A program made the position numbers and the translations under genes. The notes beneath the pieces are model-generated. The model had not been told where the DNA came from. It made no database searches and saw only the letters and a program-made list of their open reading frames with translations. A DNA stretch of 64,000 nucleotides from Sorex araneus (Eukaryota > Chordata > Mammalia > Eulipotyphla > Soricidae): the NCBI RefSeq assembly GCF_027595985.1, contig NC_073305.1, forward strand, positions 23,430,028-23,494,027, given 5' to 3'. Shown here in pieces: positions 48,505 to 62,390 of this stretch. Every line of letters begins with the position of its first letter. Position 1 is the stretch's first letter.

Positions 48505-49917
48505 AATGGTCACATTTGATAACTGGAGGGAAATCCATTCAAAGTCATACCTTACTGTGAACTATGGGAGCAGAAAAAGATACCACAACATCATGGACAA
48601 AACTATCGTCACTGTGGGGTTTACTCCAAACCCAAATCCTCCTCCACCCCTGGGAGGAGAGATGCTATTTTCCCTGTTTGGCACCAGATGCTCCTTGTTC
48701 CCTTCATAATCCACCTCTACTTTTTATCATCACTGTCAGCACACATAAATTGTTGGTGGTTAAACTGGCACTTCTGTACCATCAGAGATGTGAGTGGATT
48801 GGAGAAAACTAGAAAATTGCATGTTTTCAATGTATTTGGAAGTTGTTTGAAAAAAGTCTTAGAATTATTATAGAAATTTTTATGGCTTTTGCAAAAGTTC
48901 TTGGTCGTCATTGATTCTCATTTTTTCAGACCCAAACACAAATTTGAAGGCTAAGACAAACCACCATACTCTATTTCTGACTTCCGTCTTGGTCTCAGAG
49001 TGAAAAATGATGACGTTTTCCTCTATTTGGGGAGTAAGTGACTTACCCATTCCAGATGAATGGAACACTTTTAGCTTTATGACAATCTATAATTTTTAAT
49101 CCCCGATGATATGTTACCATACTATTATTAACATAATATACCTCCTCAAATTCTTTTTCAGAACAAGTTGAGACATCATCACATAAAAATAAATGAAACA
49201 ATATGTGTAGTGCTGTTAGGAGCCAAGAAGACAAAACTATCAGCCACATGGGAGATGCCAATCCTAATGTGTAGAAAAGTCTGTTTGGACATGATACCAT
49301 TTGACAAAGCTGTATTTATTGTAGGATTCTTAATGTTTTTGCAGGAATAACACACTACTCAAAAGAGTACAGTTTTCATCTTGACAATAAATACTGATTT
49401 GGATTTATCCATCTGCCAGGAAAATGTATAAATATACAAACTGGCTGAGATACAGGGCTTAACTGTACTGTCTCTAAGGCTGACATAGATATTCTGCTTA
49501 ACACATATTTATTGAGTTCAATTCTGGTTTTCTACTGCTGTGTAACAAACTTCCCCAACCTTAGTAGCACAGCACAGTTTTTTAAATCATCTCTGATTTT
49601 AGGGATTGGTTGAATTGTACTCACTTACATCATTTCTAAAACTGAATGGTGGCAGAGATTGGTGTCACCCAAAGGTTTCTTTACTCATATTTTTGTTATC
49701 TTGACTAGTTGGGATTCTCTCTGTGTGGTGTCATCACATGGCTTCCCCGGGCTTCCTTACAACATGACAAACTCAGGTACTTGAATTTATTTATTTGATA
49801 GATGGATTCCCTCACAGAAACTAGTCTTTTCTTCTTCCAAGACAAGTAAGGGGAAACTGCAAGACTTTTTAGGACTCAGCTTTTGAAGTCATTGAACCAT
49901 TACTTCTGCCAAAATGA
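48505..49917. other. THRB intron, unassigned
   Basis: About 1.4 kb of A+T-rich DNA on the 5' side of the L1. No recognised feature. Confidence 0.5.
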
Positions 49918-50105
49918 ATAATTTTTTGGTTTGATTTTGGACCATACCTGGTTGTTCAAAGATTATTGTGCTCAGAGATTATTCTGTCTCTGTGCTCAGC
50001 GATCATTCCTGGTGGTACTTGAGGACCATATGTAGTGCCAGGGATAAACCCAGAGTCAGCCTCATGCAAGGCAAGTGCCCTACCTGCTATACTATCTCTT
50101 TAGCC
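49918..50105 (-). mobile_element. Old tRNA-derived SINE
   Basis: TTTTGGACCATACCTGGTTG, GTGCCAGGGATAAACCCAGA and CTATACTATCTCTTTAGCCCC on plus. Its 5' part is included in the tandem duplication 50041-50298. Confidence 0.85.
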
Positions 50106-50298
50106 CCCAAATCTATAATTTAGAGGAATCACAGCCTAGTCCGGATTCAAAGGGAGGGAGGAGTAGAGGGATAAACCCAGAGTCAGCCTCATTCATGCAA
50201 GGCAAGTGTCCTACCTGCTATACTATCTCTTTAGCCCCCAAATCTATAATTTAGAGGAATCACAGCCTAGTCCAGATTCAAAGGGAGGGAGGAGTAGA
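50041..50298. repeat. Tandem duplication, two copies of about 127 bp
   Basis: 50041-50167 is repeated at 50168-50298 with about three differences, including a 4-bp insertion (CTCATTCATGC for CTCATGC) and one C-to-A change. Each copy holds the SINE head plus about 65 bp of flank. Confidence 0.95.
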
Positions 50299-50474
50299 CT
50301 CCTTTTGGGAGAGAATGGTAGTGTAAACCAGGGAAAGAATTTAATGGGAGTCCTTCTAGAGAAAAGACGCCACAGGTTTCAACTACATACATGTTTAACA
50401 TTGAAGTGACTGGATGGTGCTTCTCCCCCCCAAAATGCAGGGATGGTCCCAGGCATACATAGGGACTGACTGGG

Positions 50475-50645
50475 AGTCACCATGAGATACACAGTTATAA
50501 AGCTTTCACAATCAGGTTTCAGTCATACAATGATCTAACACCCATCCCTCCATCAGTGTCCATTTCTCACCATCAAGGACCCCAGTTTCCCTCCCACCAT
50601 CTTCCTTCCCCCAACCTGCCTCTATGGCTCTATGGTAAGTACTTT
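50475..50645 (-). mobile_element. 5'-truncated L1 3' end
   Basis: AGTTATAAAGCTTTCACAATCAGG, TCAGTCATACAATGATCTAA, CCATCCCTCCATCAGTGTCC on plus. Followed by (TC)n at 50648-50670. Confidence 0.8.
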
Positions 50646-50647
50646 CC

Positions 50648-50670
50648 TTCTCTCTCTCTCTCTCTCTCTC
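50648..50670. repeat. (TC)n microsatellite
   Basis: About eleven TC units. Confidence 0.9.
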
Positions 50671-50755
50671 AGGGAGAAATTAATTTGATTGTAGAGACAG
50701 GACAGTGGAGATGTTTTGATCTGCCATAGCACTAAGAAAGAATGGGTTGGGGAAG

Positions 50756-50932
50756 TGGTTGTTCTTGTTTTTGGACTACACCTGGCTAAAATCAGGGCTA
50801 ACTCTGTGCTCTGTGCTCAGGGATAACTTCTGGAAGGCTTCAGGTATACCATATGGGGTGCTGGGGATCGGCCTCAGGTTGGAAGCATGCAAGGCAAGCA
50901 TCTTATCACTGTACTATCTCTCTGTTTCCCAG
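50756..50932 (-). mobile_element. Old tRNA-derived SINE
   Basis: TTGGACTACACCTGGCTAAA, ATGGGGTGCTGGGGATCGGC, GCAAGGCAAGCATCTTATCA on plus. Confidence 0.85.
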
Positions 50933-50978
50933 TTCTTTGTATTTGGATCAAGCATCACAATCTCCATGTTCCAGCCAA

Positions 50979-51027
50979 CCATCCATCCATCCATCCATCC
51001 ATCCATCCATCCATCCATCCATCCATC
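50979..51027. repeat. (CCAT)n microsatellite
   Basis: About twelve CCAT units next to the tail side of the old SINE at 51034. Confidence 0.95.
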
Positions 51028-51033
51028 ATCCAT

Positions 51034-51282
51034 TTTGGGCCTCCCCAGTAGTGCTCAGGAGGCTGGGGGCCATTCCTTGATATGCCAGGCTTGATGGTTA
51101 GATGCTGGGACCTGGCAATGTAGTACTGTATTGATTCAGTGGTGCTGGGGCCCACCAGGGTTATACTTAGCAGTGTCTGGGCACATATAGTGTTAGGGAT
51201 TAAACCTGAGAACTCACATCTGCCAAGTCAGATGACACTAGCTGACACTAGCCCTTTAAGGTATCTTTCCAGCCCCAGAGAG
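51034..51282 (-). mobile_element. Old long-type tRNA SINE
   Basis: GGGCCTCCCCAGTAGTGCTC, GGTGCTGGGGCCCACCAGGG, TAGGGATTAAACCTGAGAAC and ATCTTTCCAGCCCC on plus. Confidence 0.72.
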
Positions 51283-51736
51283 TGATAATTTCTTGACCAT
51301 ATCGAGGACTCATAAAATATACTTGTCATGTCTATTTCACAGGGAGAAAGGATTTTGGTGGAAAAAAACAGTTGCTCTGTAAATCAGTCAGATACCTGAA
51401 GAAAATTTTCATGCATGGATAAACTCATAGGCTGGAGAGAAAACTAGCAAAAATCATTCTGTTACATACTGTTTTTAGTTTCTGTTAAAGATAATCACAG
51501 TGATGAAATTACCAAGAGTTTCTGAATATAAGATACAGATCTTACTGGGTTTAATTTACAGAAACTATGCTTTATTGAAGAGACTATGAAGCATGAAGAT
51601 ATTTGAATTTACTTCCCCTTATAGTTAGGTTCTTAGCTTTCAAGATGTGACTGAACTATTGCTTTCTTGGAGACACTTTCTGATACTGTGTTTAGAAAAG
51701 GAAAGTTTTTCTCCACTTCCCATCATAACTCTGATT
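51283..51736. other. THRB intron, unassigned
   Basis: No recognised feature. Confidence 0.5.
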
Positions 51737-51746
51737 TCCCTTATTC

Positions 51747-51941
51747 TTATTTATTTATTTATTTGTTTATTCTTTTGCTTTTTGGGTCACACCCTGTGTT
51801 GCACAGGGGTTAGTCCTGGCTCATGCACTCAGGAATTACTCCTGGTGGTGCTCAGGGGACCACATGGGATGCTGGGAATCAAACCCGGGTCAGCTGCATG
51901 CAAGGCAAATGCCATACCCGCTGTGCTATCACTCCACATCC
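51747..51941 (-). mobile_element. Shrew tRNA-derived SINE
   Basis: Minus-strand copy with a (TTTA)n tail. The 10-bp TSD TCCCTTATTC is at 51737-51746 and 51942-51951. Confidence 0.92.
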
Positions 51942-51951
51942 TCCCTTATTC

Positions 51952-52444
51952 CTAGTTGTTTAACCCTTATTGTCTGTTTTCCCATTCCTGGTACATGGTT
52001 TATTTGCATCATAGCAGGCAATTATTTTTGGTGTTGCTTAAAATTAAAAATTTTTTGCTAGGCAAAAAAACAAATTTTTTTGAATTAGGCAAGAAGTACC
52101 TTAATGACCAAAGAAATGGATTTAATTAGACTACAATCCTTCTTTCTGAGGACTAAAGAAAATAGGAATTTAAATTTCTTAGTTGTAAAAGACCTTTTAA
52201 AGCATTCACCTGGGTCTTCAGAATTTGGTGGTAGTAGCAGATCCAGAAAACAGTCTCTGCAATGTCCATTAAGGACCTACACATTCTGGAAAAGGACAGA
52301 TTGAAGTTGGGGGTTAGGCTGAATATTTTGGGTTAGAAAGCTCATTCATATATTGAGCACGAATATTTTCTAATTTCCTGGCATATGTGCCAAGGTGGGT
52401 CTGAGGGTGTAAGAACAAGAAACAGAGAGGCTACTTCTGTTAAA
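51952..52444. other. THRB intron, unassigned
   Basis: No recognised feature. Confidence 0.5.
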
Positions 52445-52456
52445 ACTTTGTATGTT

Positions 52457-53056
52457 CTTCGGTACATCTACACAATGGAATACTATGCAGCTGTTAGGAG
52501 AGATGAAGCCATGAAATTTGCTTATAAATGGATAGGCATGGAGAGTATCATGCTAAGTGAAATGAATCAGAAAGAGAGGGACAGACATAGAAGGACTGCA
52601 CTCATTTGTGGAATCTAGAATAACATCCCATGAGGCTGACACCCAAGGACAGTAGATGTAGATACAAGGGCCAGGGGGATTTCCCCATAGCTGGAAGGCT
52701 GCTTCATGAGTGGAGGGGAGAAAGCAGATGGAATAGAGAAGGGATCACTAAGAAAATGATGGCTGGAGGAACCAGTTGGGATGGGAGATGTGTGCTGAAA
52801 GTAGATAATGGACCAAACATGATGACCTCTCAGTGTCTGTGTTGCAAGCCATAATGCTCAAAAGTAGAGAGAGAGTATGGGAAATATTTTTTGTCATAGA
52901 CGCAGAGGTACAGTGGGAAAGGGGGGGTATACCCGGGATATTTGTGGTGGGGAATGTGCACTGGTAGAGGGATGGGTGTTTGATCATTGTGTGATTGTAA
53001 CCCAAACATGAAGGCTTGTAACTATCTCACAGTGATTCAATAAAATAAAAAAAAAG
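52457..53056 (+). mobile_element. 5'-truncated L1, ORF2 C-terminus and 3' UTR
   Basis: The plus strand encodes [20 protein letters not shown] and ends ...ALICGI at the stop at 52616-52618, then a full 3' UTR ending CAGTGATTCAATAAAATAAA. The 12-bp TSD ACTTTGTATGTT is at 52445-52456 and 53057-53068. Confidence 0.95.
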
Positions 53057-53068
53057 ACTTTGTATGTT

Positions 53069-53735
53069 TGTGTTTGTGCAGGGACTCAACTGCTTAGTTG
53101 CATCCTAGAGCTGGGCTGCATCAATCACCGCCACTTACCAGCTGTGGAAGCTTAAGCAAGTTTCCTTGAATTCTCCACCTTAACTTCTGTTCCTTAAAAT
53201 GGGGATAGATATCAGCCCCATATATATTAAGGGCTGGTATAGAGAGCCAACATACAGAAAACACTTAGAATAGTTCCTTTGTAGGCACTGTTTGATAACA
53301 CTACTGCTAGTGGAAGCCACCAACAAAATGTATTAGAACACACTCATTACAACCATAAAAGGAATGTTTGAGGGCACAAAAGTGAGGGATAAGTTTGTTC
53401 TCCCCCTACTTTTACACTTTTTTTAAAAAGTGAAAAATGATTTCATTTTAGTGATAATGTTGAGCTCTGAGCCGCAGAATTCTCTCCATTCAGATGGGGA
53501 GAGATGCAGAAATATATTCTTGTGAATGTAGAGACTCAGGGGCTGTCTGATGATGGGGATCAGTGAGATGCTCATGAAGGTCCTAAGGGGTGCTCAGGAT
53601 ATATCCTAAGCTAAGAGCATGGGTGGTCTCTGTGATAGTCCCACTGCTGCTCATGGGATACATATTTCTCTGCAGAGGAGTTGGGTGCTAAACCTCGAAC
53701 TGAACTGGAAGAGTGGCGTTGGCTTGTGAGTGGGG
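53069..53735. other. THRB intron, unassigned
   Basis: No recognised feature. Confidence 0.5.
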
Positions 53736-53749
53736 CTCATCCACTTTCT

Positions 53750-53925
53750 TATTTTTTTTTCCTTTTTGGGTCACACCCAGCGATGCTCCAGGGTTACTCC
53801 TGGCTCTGCCCAAAGGAATTACTTCTGGTGGTGCTTGGGGGACTGTATGGGACTACATGGGATTGAACATGGGTTGGCTGCATGCAAAGCAAATGCCCTA
53901 CCCATTGTACTATCTCTCCGGCCTC
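53750..53925 (-). mobile_element. Shrew tRNA-derived SINE
   Basis: Minus-strand copy. The 14-bp TSD with one mismatch is CTCATCCACTTTCT (53736-53749) and CTCATTCACTTTCT (53926-53939). Confidence 0.94.
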
Positions 53926-54124
53926 CTCATTCACTTTCTAATAGTGCAGTTTTGGGGTTTAATATGCATATCTGAGAATGGGAATAGTCATTCAAAGCAG
54001 TGTGATTTCCAAATAAAAAATGAATGGGATAAATCTTCTCATTGGTTACTTTTATAATAACATCATGCACTGAAATTCTAAGGGTATGGATGGGTTTCTT
54101 TTTTCTATATTACCTTCCTCCCAA

Positions 54125-54780
54125 GAGTCTCTTGCCCCCATGCCTGGCTGTCTTCACCGGGGCCCTTTGGAGCGGGGCAGGTTGATTTTTCCCTTCCCAC
54201 CTTGAGCAGAGCCCTGGCAGCCAAAGACCTCTGGAACCCAGCCACAGCCATACTCAAGGTCACTCTCCACATGTTCTTATGACCCCATGCATGAAGGAAC
54301 CGGCAGAGGAACCCAGGTGTGCAGAACCTGGGGCTGAGATTTCCAAGCCTGCTCAGATTGGGACTGGGCCTCCTTCACCCAGACCCCCCATTTTTCAGCA
54401 GCTTGGCAGCCACACCCACAAACTGCCCCTGGTGCCGTGCGTGTAATCCCATCAACGGCCAAGATCCAGAAACTATAAACGCATTTGCAGCCGCTCGATC
54501 TAGTTCTCCCTCTCAGAGAACCTGGCAAGGTTCTGAGAGCATCCTGCCTGCACAGCAGAGCCTGACAAGCTCTTCGTGGAGTATTCGGTATGCCAAATAC
54601 AGTAATAATGATGGGTCTCATTCCCCTTACCCTGAAAGATCCTCCAATGTGGCATTTCTGGGAAGAACGAGTAAAGAGAGGCTGCTAAAATCTCAGGGCT
54701 AGGAGGAATGGAGATGTTATTGGTGCCCGCTCGAGAAAATCAATGATCAATGGGATGGCAGTGACAGTGATAGTGATATC
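54125..54780 (+). mobile_element. Composite element with RTE-type 3' tail
   Basis: Plus-strand partner of the element at 4867-5560. Block 1 (54140-54320) holds CCATGCCTGGCTGTCTTC and GGAACCGGCAGAGGAACCCA. A linker includes GTGTAATCCCATCAACGGCC. The SINE-like body is at 54495-54620 (AGAGAACCTGGCAAGG, GTATGCCAAATACAGTAATA). The tail is GGAGATGTTATTGGTGCCCGCTCGAG and (CAGTGA)n at 54760-54776. No poly(A) and no clean TSD found. Confidence 0.75.
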
Positions 54781-55208
54781 CTCCTCCCTGCCCCATCTCA
54801 GCTCCCATATCCACTGTCTTTCTAGGAATGGAGATTATTTACTTAAAATGAAACATTTTCAGTTCTACTGAAATAAAAATGAATTTGAGAGGGGATATGC
54901 CAGCTTAGGGGTTCTCCAGGTGATATTTCAGAGTGAGTTCAGGGAACAAAGTATGTACATCAGAGACAGCAGAGGGAGAAATAGTTTACAAAGAGAAGTT
55001 TATGGGTAAAGAATTGAATTAATTAGTTAAATTAGGACTTTTGATAAGATCCAGATCAACAAATTATACTAGATAGTTGATCTAGGTCATATGAACCACA
55101 AAATAGAATGTGACTTTTGAGACTGCTGTCGAATTCAGTGACTCACAAGCTGTAACTGGTAGGAGTGACTTTTATTTTCAGACTGATGTGGATTCAGATT
55201 GAGGCTCT
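54781..55208. other. THRB intron, unassigned
   Basis: No recognised feature. Confidence 0.5.
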
Positions 55209-55465
55209 GGGGTCGGGGAGACAGTACAGAGAACAAGGCATGTATCTGTCCCTGGTTGGATTCCTGGCATCACATGCTCCACTGAACACTAGCAGGTATA
55301 GCCCTGCTGGGGTGGTCCAGATGGTACCTGACAGTGCAGTGTTTGAGCAAAGCACCCTCGGGCCCTAGCACTGAACTCCTGGCCTGACTCAGTACTGTGA
55401 GGAGTGACCCCTGAGCATTGCTTGAGAGGCCCATTTCTCTCTGCCCCTCTTAACCACAAAACCAA
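55209..55465 (+). mobile_element. Old long-type tRNA SINE
   Basis: GGGGTCGGGGAGACAGTACA, CTGGTTGGATTCCTGGCATC, GTATAGCCCTGCTGGGGTGG, GTGACCCCTGAGCATTGC on plus. It ends about 130 bp before the donor side of the THRB hinge exon. Confidence 0.72.
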
Positions 55466-55549
55466 AAAACAAATCTGAGCTCTCCAAGTTTTCAGAGCTG
55501 CAATTTCCCATTCAGTAAAATGGGTCAATCACAGCAGTAGCCCAGGTCA

Positions 55550-57530
<1,981 letters not shown>

Positions 57531-57549
57531 ATAAGAGCTAAAGACTTTA

Positions 57550-57730
57550 TTTTTTTTTCTTATCCAAAAATTCTTAAAATTTTCTTTTTTTTCTTTTCTT
57601 TTTTTTTAAAATTTTTTATTGAGTCACCATGTGGAAAGTTACAAAGTTTTCAGGTTTAAATCTCAGTTATACAATGCTCGAATACCCATCCCTTCACCAG
57701 TGCTCATATTCCACCACCAAGAATCCCAGT
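57550..57730 (-). mobile_element. Very short L1 3' end insertion, young family
   Basis: Only about 180 bp: a long T-rich tail (57550-57610), then sequence almost identical to the 3' UTR of the full-length L1 (compare 42790-42901). The perfect 19-bp TSD ATAAGAGCTAAAGACTTTA is at 57531-57549 and 57731-57749. Confidence 0.95.
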
Positions 57731-57749
57731 ATAAGAGCTAAAGACTTTA

Positions 57750-58956
<1,207 letters not shown>

Positions 58957-59960
58957 CTACATGAAAAAGAAAGAACCCAGACAACAGTTTGGCATTTTCT
59001 TGAAACAAATGACTAGAATTTTGTGTCTTCATGGAGTGAGGAATTATTTTATGCTTTACATATGTATATAGTTCTGCCCCTTATATGGGAGAACTGTCCC
59101 AAAGAGAATCTAAAAAATTCTCAATCTGAGATGAAGGAGCTATAGTGTGATTAAAGTATCAACATATTTTTGGCATAGAGCCAAGCAAAGAGGTTATCAG
59201 GAAAATCTGTGCTTGTTTCCATTTCTTTGAGGAAAATTGAGTAGTGCAAATAAATCATGCTAATGCAGTCATTTAGTAATTAAATACATGTATTAACTGC
59301 CTTTAGAGCTTTAGTGTAATTCTTGTTTATGAATCTTGAGATGTCATGACCAGCTTACATAGTTCTTCAAGCAACAATACTTGGGAAATGGAAAATTTCA
59401 GGTTGTGTGTCAAATTTTCCCTATAGCTTATTATACTGGGGTTTCATTATTTATAGTTTTTTCTTTACTGCATTACAGGGTTAGCTACCTTATATAATGT
59501 TCTGAAGAGTGTATTGTTACATACAAGGATATTTCTGGATATGATAGTTAATTCTTGGCAACTGCATTTCTATGTTGTAGGAATTAATGAGAACAAAGTA
59601 CACTAATTGTGAGCGGCACAATGCAGGTGCAGGAGATTGTCTCTTCCACAACCTCATGAAGTAGGTACTCAATATTGTCACTGATGGGTGGAAATAGCCT
59701 GCTTTGAACAGGTTAAATCATAGTCCCAGAATTTCACAGTAAGTATATACTAAAATTGAACTTGCAGGTCACAACTCTAAATCTTCTTTATTTAAAAGCT
59801 TATTAGATGTAAATTAAAGTTAACTTTATAGTTATATATAAATGGTTTTTGGGTGACCCTCAAAATAAAAATTTTTCCCGAACAAGAACACATTGTTCCT
59901 TTGAATTCACTGACAGAGTAGTAGTTTATACTACTGAGTAATCAAAAGAGCTTATTCTAA
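58957..59960. other. THRB intron upstream of the zinc-finger-2 exon, unassigned
   Basis: A+T-rich. No zinc-finger-1 exon and no repeat recognised. Confidence 0.5.
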
Positions 59961-59975
59961 AGTACAAACACTTTT

Positions 59976-60245
59976 TAAAAAATTTAATTTAATTTTTATA
60001 AAGTTGTTCACAATAATTCATTACATTTAATATTCAAAAACCAATCCCACCACCATTGCACTTCCCCACCACCACATTTCGAGTGTTTCCACCCCAAATC
60101 CCAAACTGTGCCCCCAAAGCAGAATTGAAACAATGAATTTTGTAGTGCTTGTTATGAATAATCTGCTAAAGAACGGTTCAATAAAATTTCCTTAGAGGAA
60201 AGTGTGTGGAGATTGTTGTATTTTATCCTAGAGCCATCAAGCACT
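59976..60245 (-). mobile_element. 5'-truncated L1 3' end, older type
   Basis: CACAATAATTCATTACATTTAA, CCCACCACCATTGCACTTCC on plus. The perfect 15-bp TSD AGTACAAACACTTTT is at 59961-59975 and 60246-60260. Confidence 0.9.
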
Positions 60246-60260
60246 AGTACAAACACTTTT

Positions 60261-61607
60261 GAAGGATGTTCTTCAATAAAGTGTAAGGGTGTGGGTGTAT
60301 ATGTCTAATTCTGTTAGACAAGTGATAGAACTGGAGTTTTAGTTGATCCGCAGAGATTCCCAAACTTATTTGATCTCTCATTTTTTCAGGAAAATAATTA
60401 CTCTGTGCCCCTGGACATTTAATTTCTTGAGGTGAATGTTGCGGTATCCCCATGTAGCAGTACCACTCATCATGGGAAATGCTGATCTATATTAAGCTCA
60501 AACTTTAATTGTCCTGTTTAATTTTTATTGGCTTGAACTATTCACATCTACACCCACTTCATATATTTCATATTTCTCAGTCAGACAAAAGAGCTTTTTT
60601 AATTGGAAAAACGGGACAGAAAATGACTGAAATGAATAAAATTCAGGTCTATATGCAAATCAATTCTTCAAGTTCTAATAGAAAAACCATTCTATTAGGT
60701 GTGGGTTTACATCCTTAGAGACCTGAGTCCAATAGTTTGAATGGTGTGGATCTCTCCTGTTAGGAGACTCCCTATGTCACATGAGAAGCAGATACTTGAG
60801 ATGCTGGCAGAGCTTCCCTGAGTATTCAAGGTGGACAAGTCCTACTTGGTGTGAATGCCAGAGCATCCAACAAGAGTGAGGAACAAGTTTCCCTACGAAT
60901 TTCCCACCTCTAATTCTGTTACCTTTTGTTAAATCCACCCTTCTAGGGTTCTCCAAGCCTGGAGGGCAGAGGAGAACTAGAGCTTCCTGGCTAGAGATAC
61001 AAGTCTTGGACAGGGAGGAGAATAGCTGGTGGCACACTGCATTTGAGTGTGTATACTCAGCTTGGTGATACCAAAATCTAGAGCGTATGGTGACAACTCT
61101 GCTTCTGGAAGGCTGGGGAAGTCATTCCTCTACCAGAAGTTAGGGCTACCCTTTTCTTACTTATACTCTGATACTGACTCGTATTTTGGGAAGCAAGCAG
61201 CACATTGAAGAGTAAGGAGAAAAAATAAGGTGCAAGATACTATTGATTTCTCCAACAAGGTACTGTGAATTTTCAGAGGAAATGAATTAAATCATTTGTA
61301 CTTTGCTTATTGAAATAAAATTAGTTGAGATAGCCAGCTCTGTGCTTCATAGTACCCTTATTTTATGTGCTTTATCTTTGATGACTTTCCTTGGGCACTT
61401 CCTGAACCAAATCTCTTGGAAGATGTTGATTTTTCCTAAGTTATAATAAAAGCAGAAACTGACATATGATAAGGGACTATTTCAAATGTAAAGATGCCAG
61501 ATTCTTTAATTTAAAAAAAGTGACAAAACTTAATCTCAGGATTTTAACTTGAGTAGAAAATATTGAAATAGCTACTTATAAAATATATTCCTGTGAACAT
61601 GTGAGAG
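60261..61607. other. THRB intron, unassigned
   Basis: About 1.3 kb. No recognised feature. Confidence 0.5.
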
Positions 61608-61690
61608 GCCAGGAATATAGCTCAATTGCAGAGCTCATGCATGTGTGAAAATCTACGTTTGATCCCTGATATAACATATAAAAAAGTACT
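61608..61690 (+). mobile_element. Short ID-like SINE
   Basis: AGGAATATAGCTCAATTGCAGAGCTC and GTTTGATCCCTGATATAACA on plus, with an A-rich tail. Confidence 0.62.
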
Positions 61691-62215
61691 AAACGGAAAT
61701 AAAAATATTGGAAATCATTAAAACATTTGAACACAAATTGATAAAATAGATGCTCCTAAAACTAAATAAGGATATATATTTCAATTGATAATTTGTTGAT
61801 AATTTATAAATAAACATCAGACATGTTTCTCTGTATTTTGAGAAGAACTAGATTAATTTTTGCTGGTTCAAGATGACACACTAAACTGTATTATAAGAGT
61901 TAAGTCATCCTCTTGATATTTGAATATTTCAGCAGCTGCTTAAAAAGACCTTTGTACCCTACTTTAAAAATGGCTTATTGTGGGATAGTATTTTTTTTCT
62001 ACAAGAGATGCATGAAAACTGGCATATTGTAGCAGAGAAATATCTTTGAAGATTTCCATTGCCTTAAAGCAAAATGGGCAAAAAAAAAAGATTTTCCACA
62101 TACATACTGCAATTATTGGGTAGAAATATAAAAACAAAACAAAAATAAAAACAGCTTGAATTAACAAATGTGAATAGAAGAACTTTCCATCTATGGCAAT
62201 TCTTAAATCTGTGTT
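61691..62215. other. THRB intron, unassigned
   Basis: A+T-rich. No recognised feature. Confidence 0.5.
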
Positions 62216-62390
62216 TTGGGGTCAGAGAAATAACATAGTAAGGCACTTGCCTTGCACATGGTCGATCTTGGGTTCAGTTTCTGGACCCCCATCTGGTACC
62301 CCCTATCCCTAGCTCTGCCAGAAGTGATTACTGAGCACAAAATCGAGAATAAGTCCTGAGCACTGCCCAAACAAAACAAAAACTGTATTT
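62216..62390 (+). mobile_element. Old tRNA-derived SINE
   Basis: GGGGTCAGAGAAATAACATA, GCCTTGCACATGGTCGATCT, GGGTTCAGTTTCTGGACCCC, ending CTGAGCACTGCCC and an (ACAAA)n tail. Confidence 0.85.
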
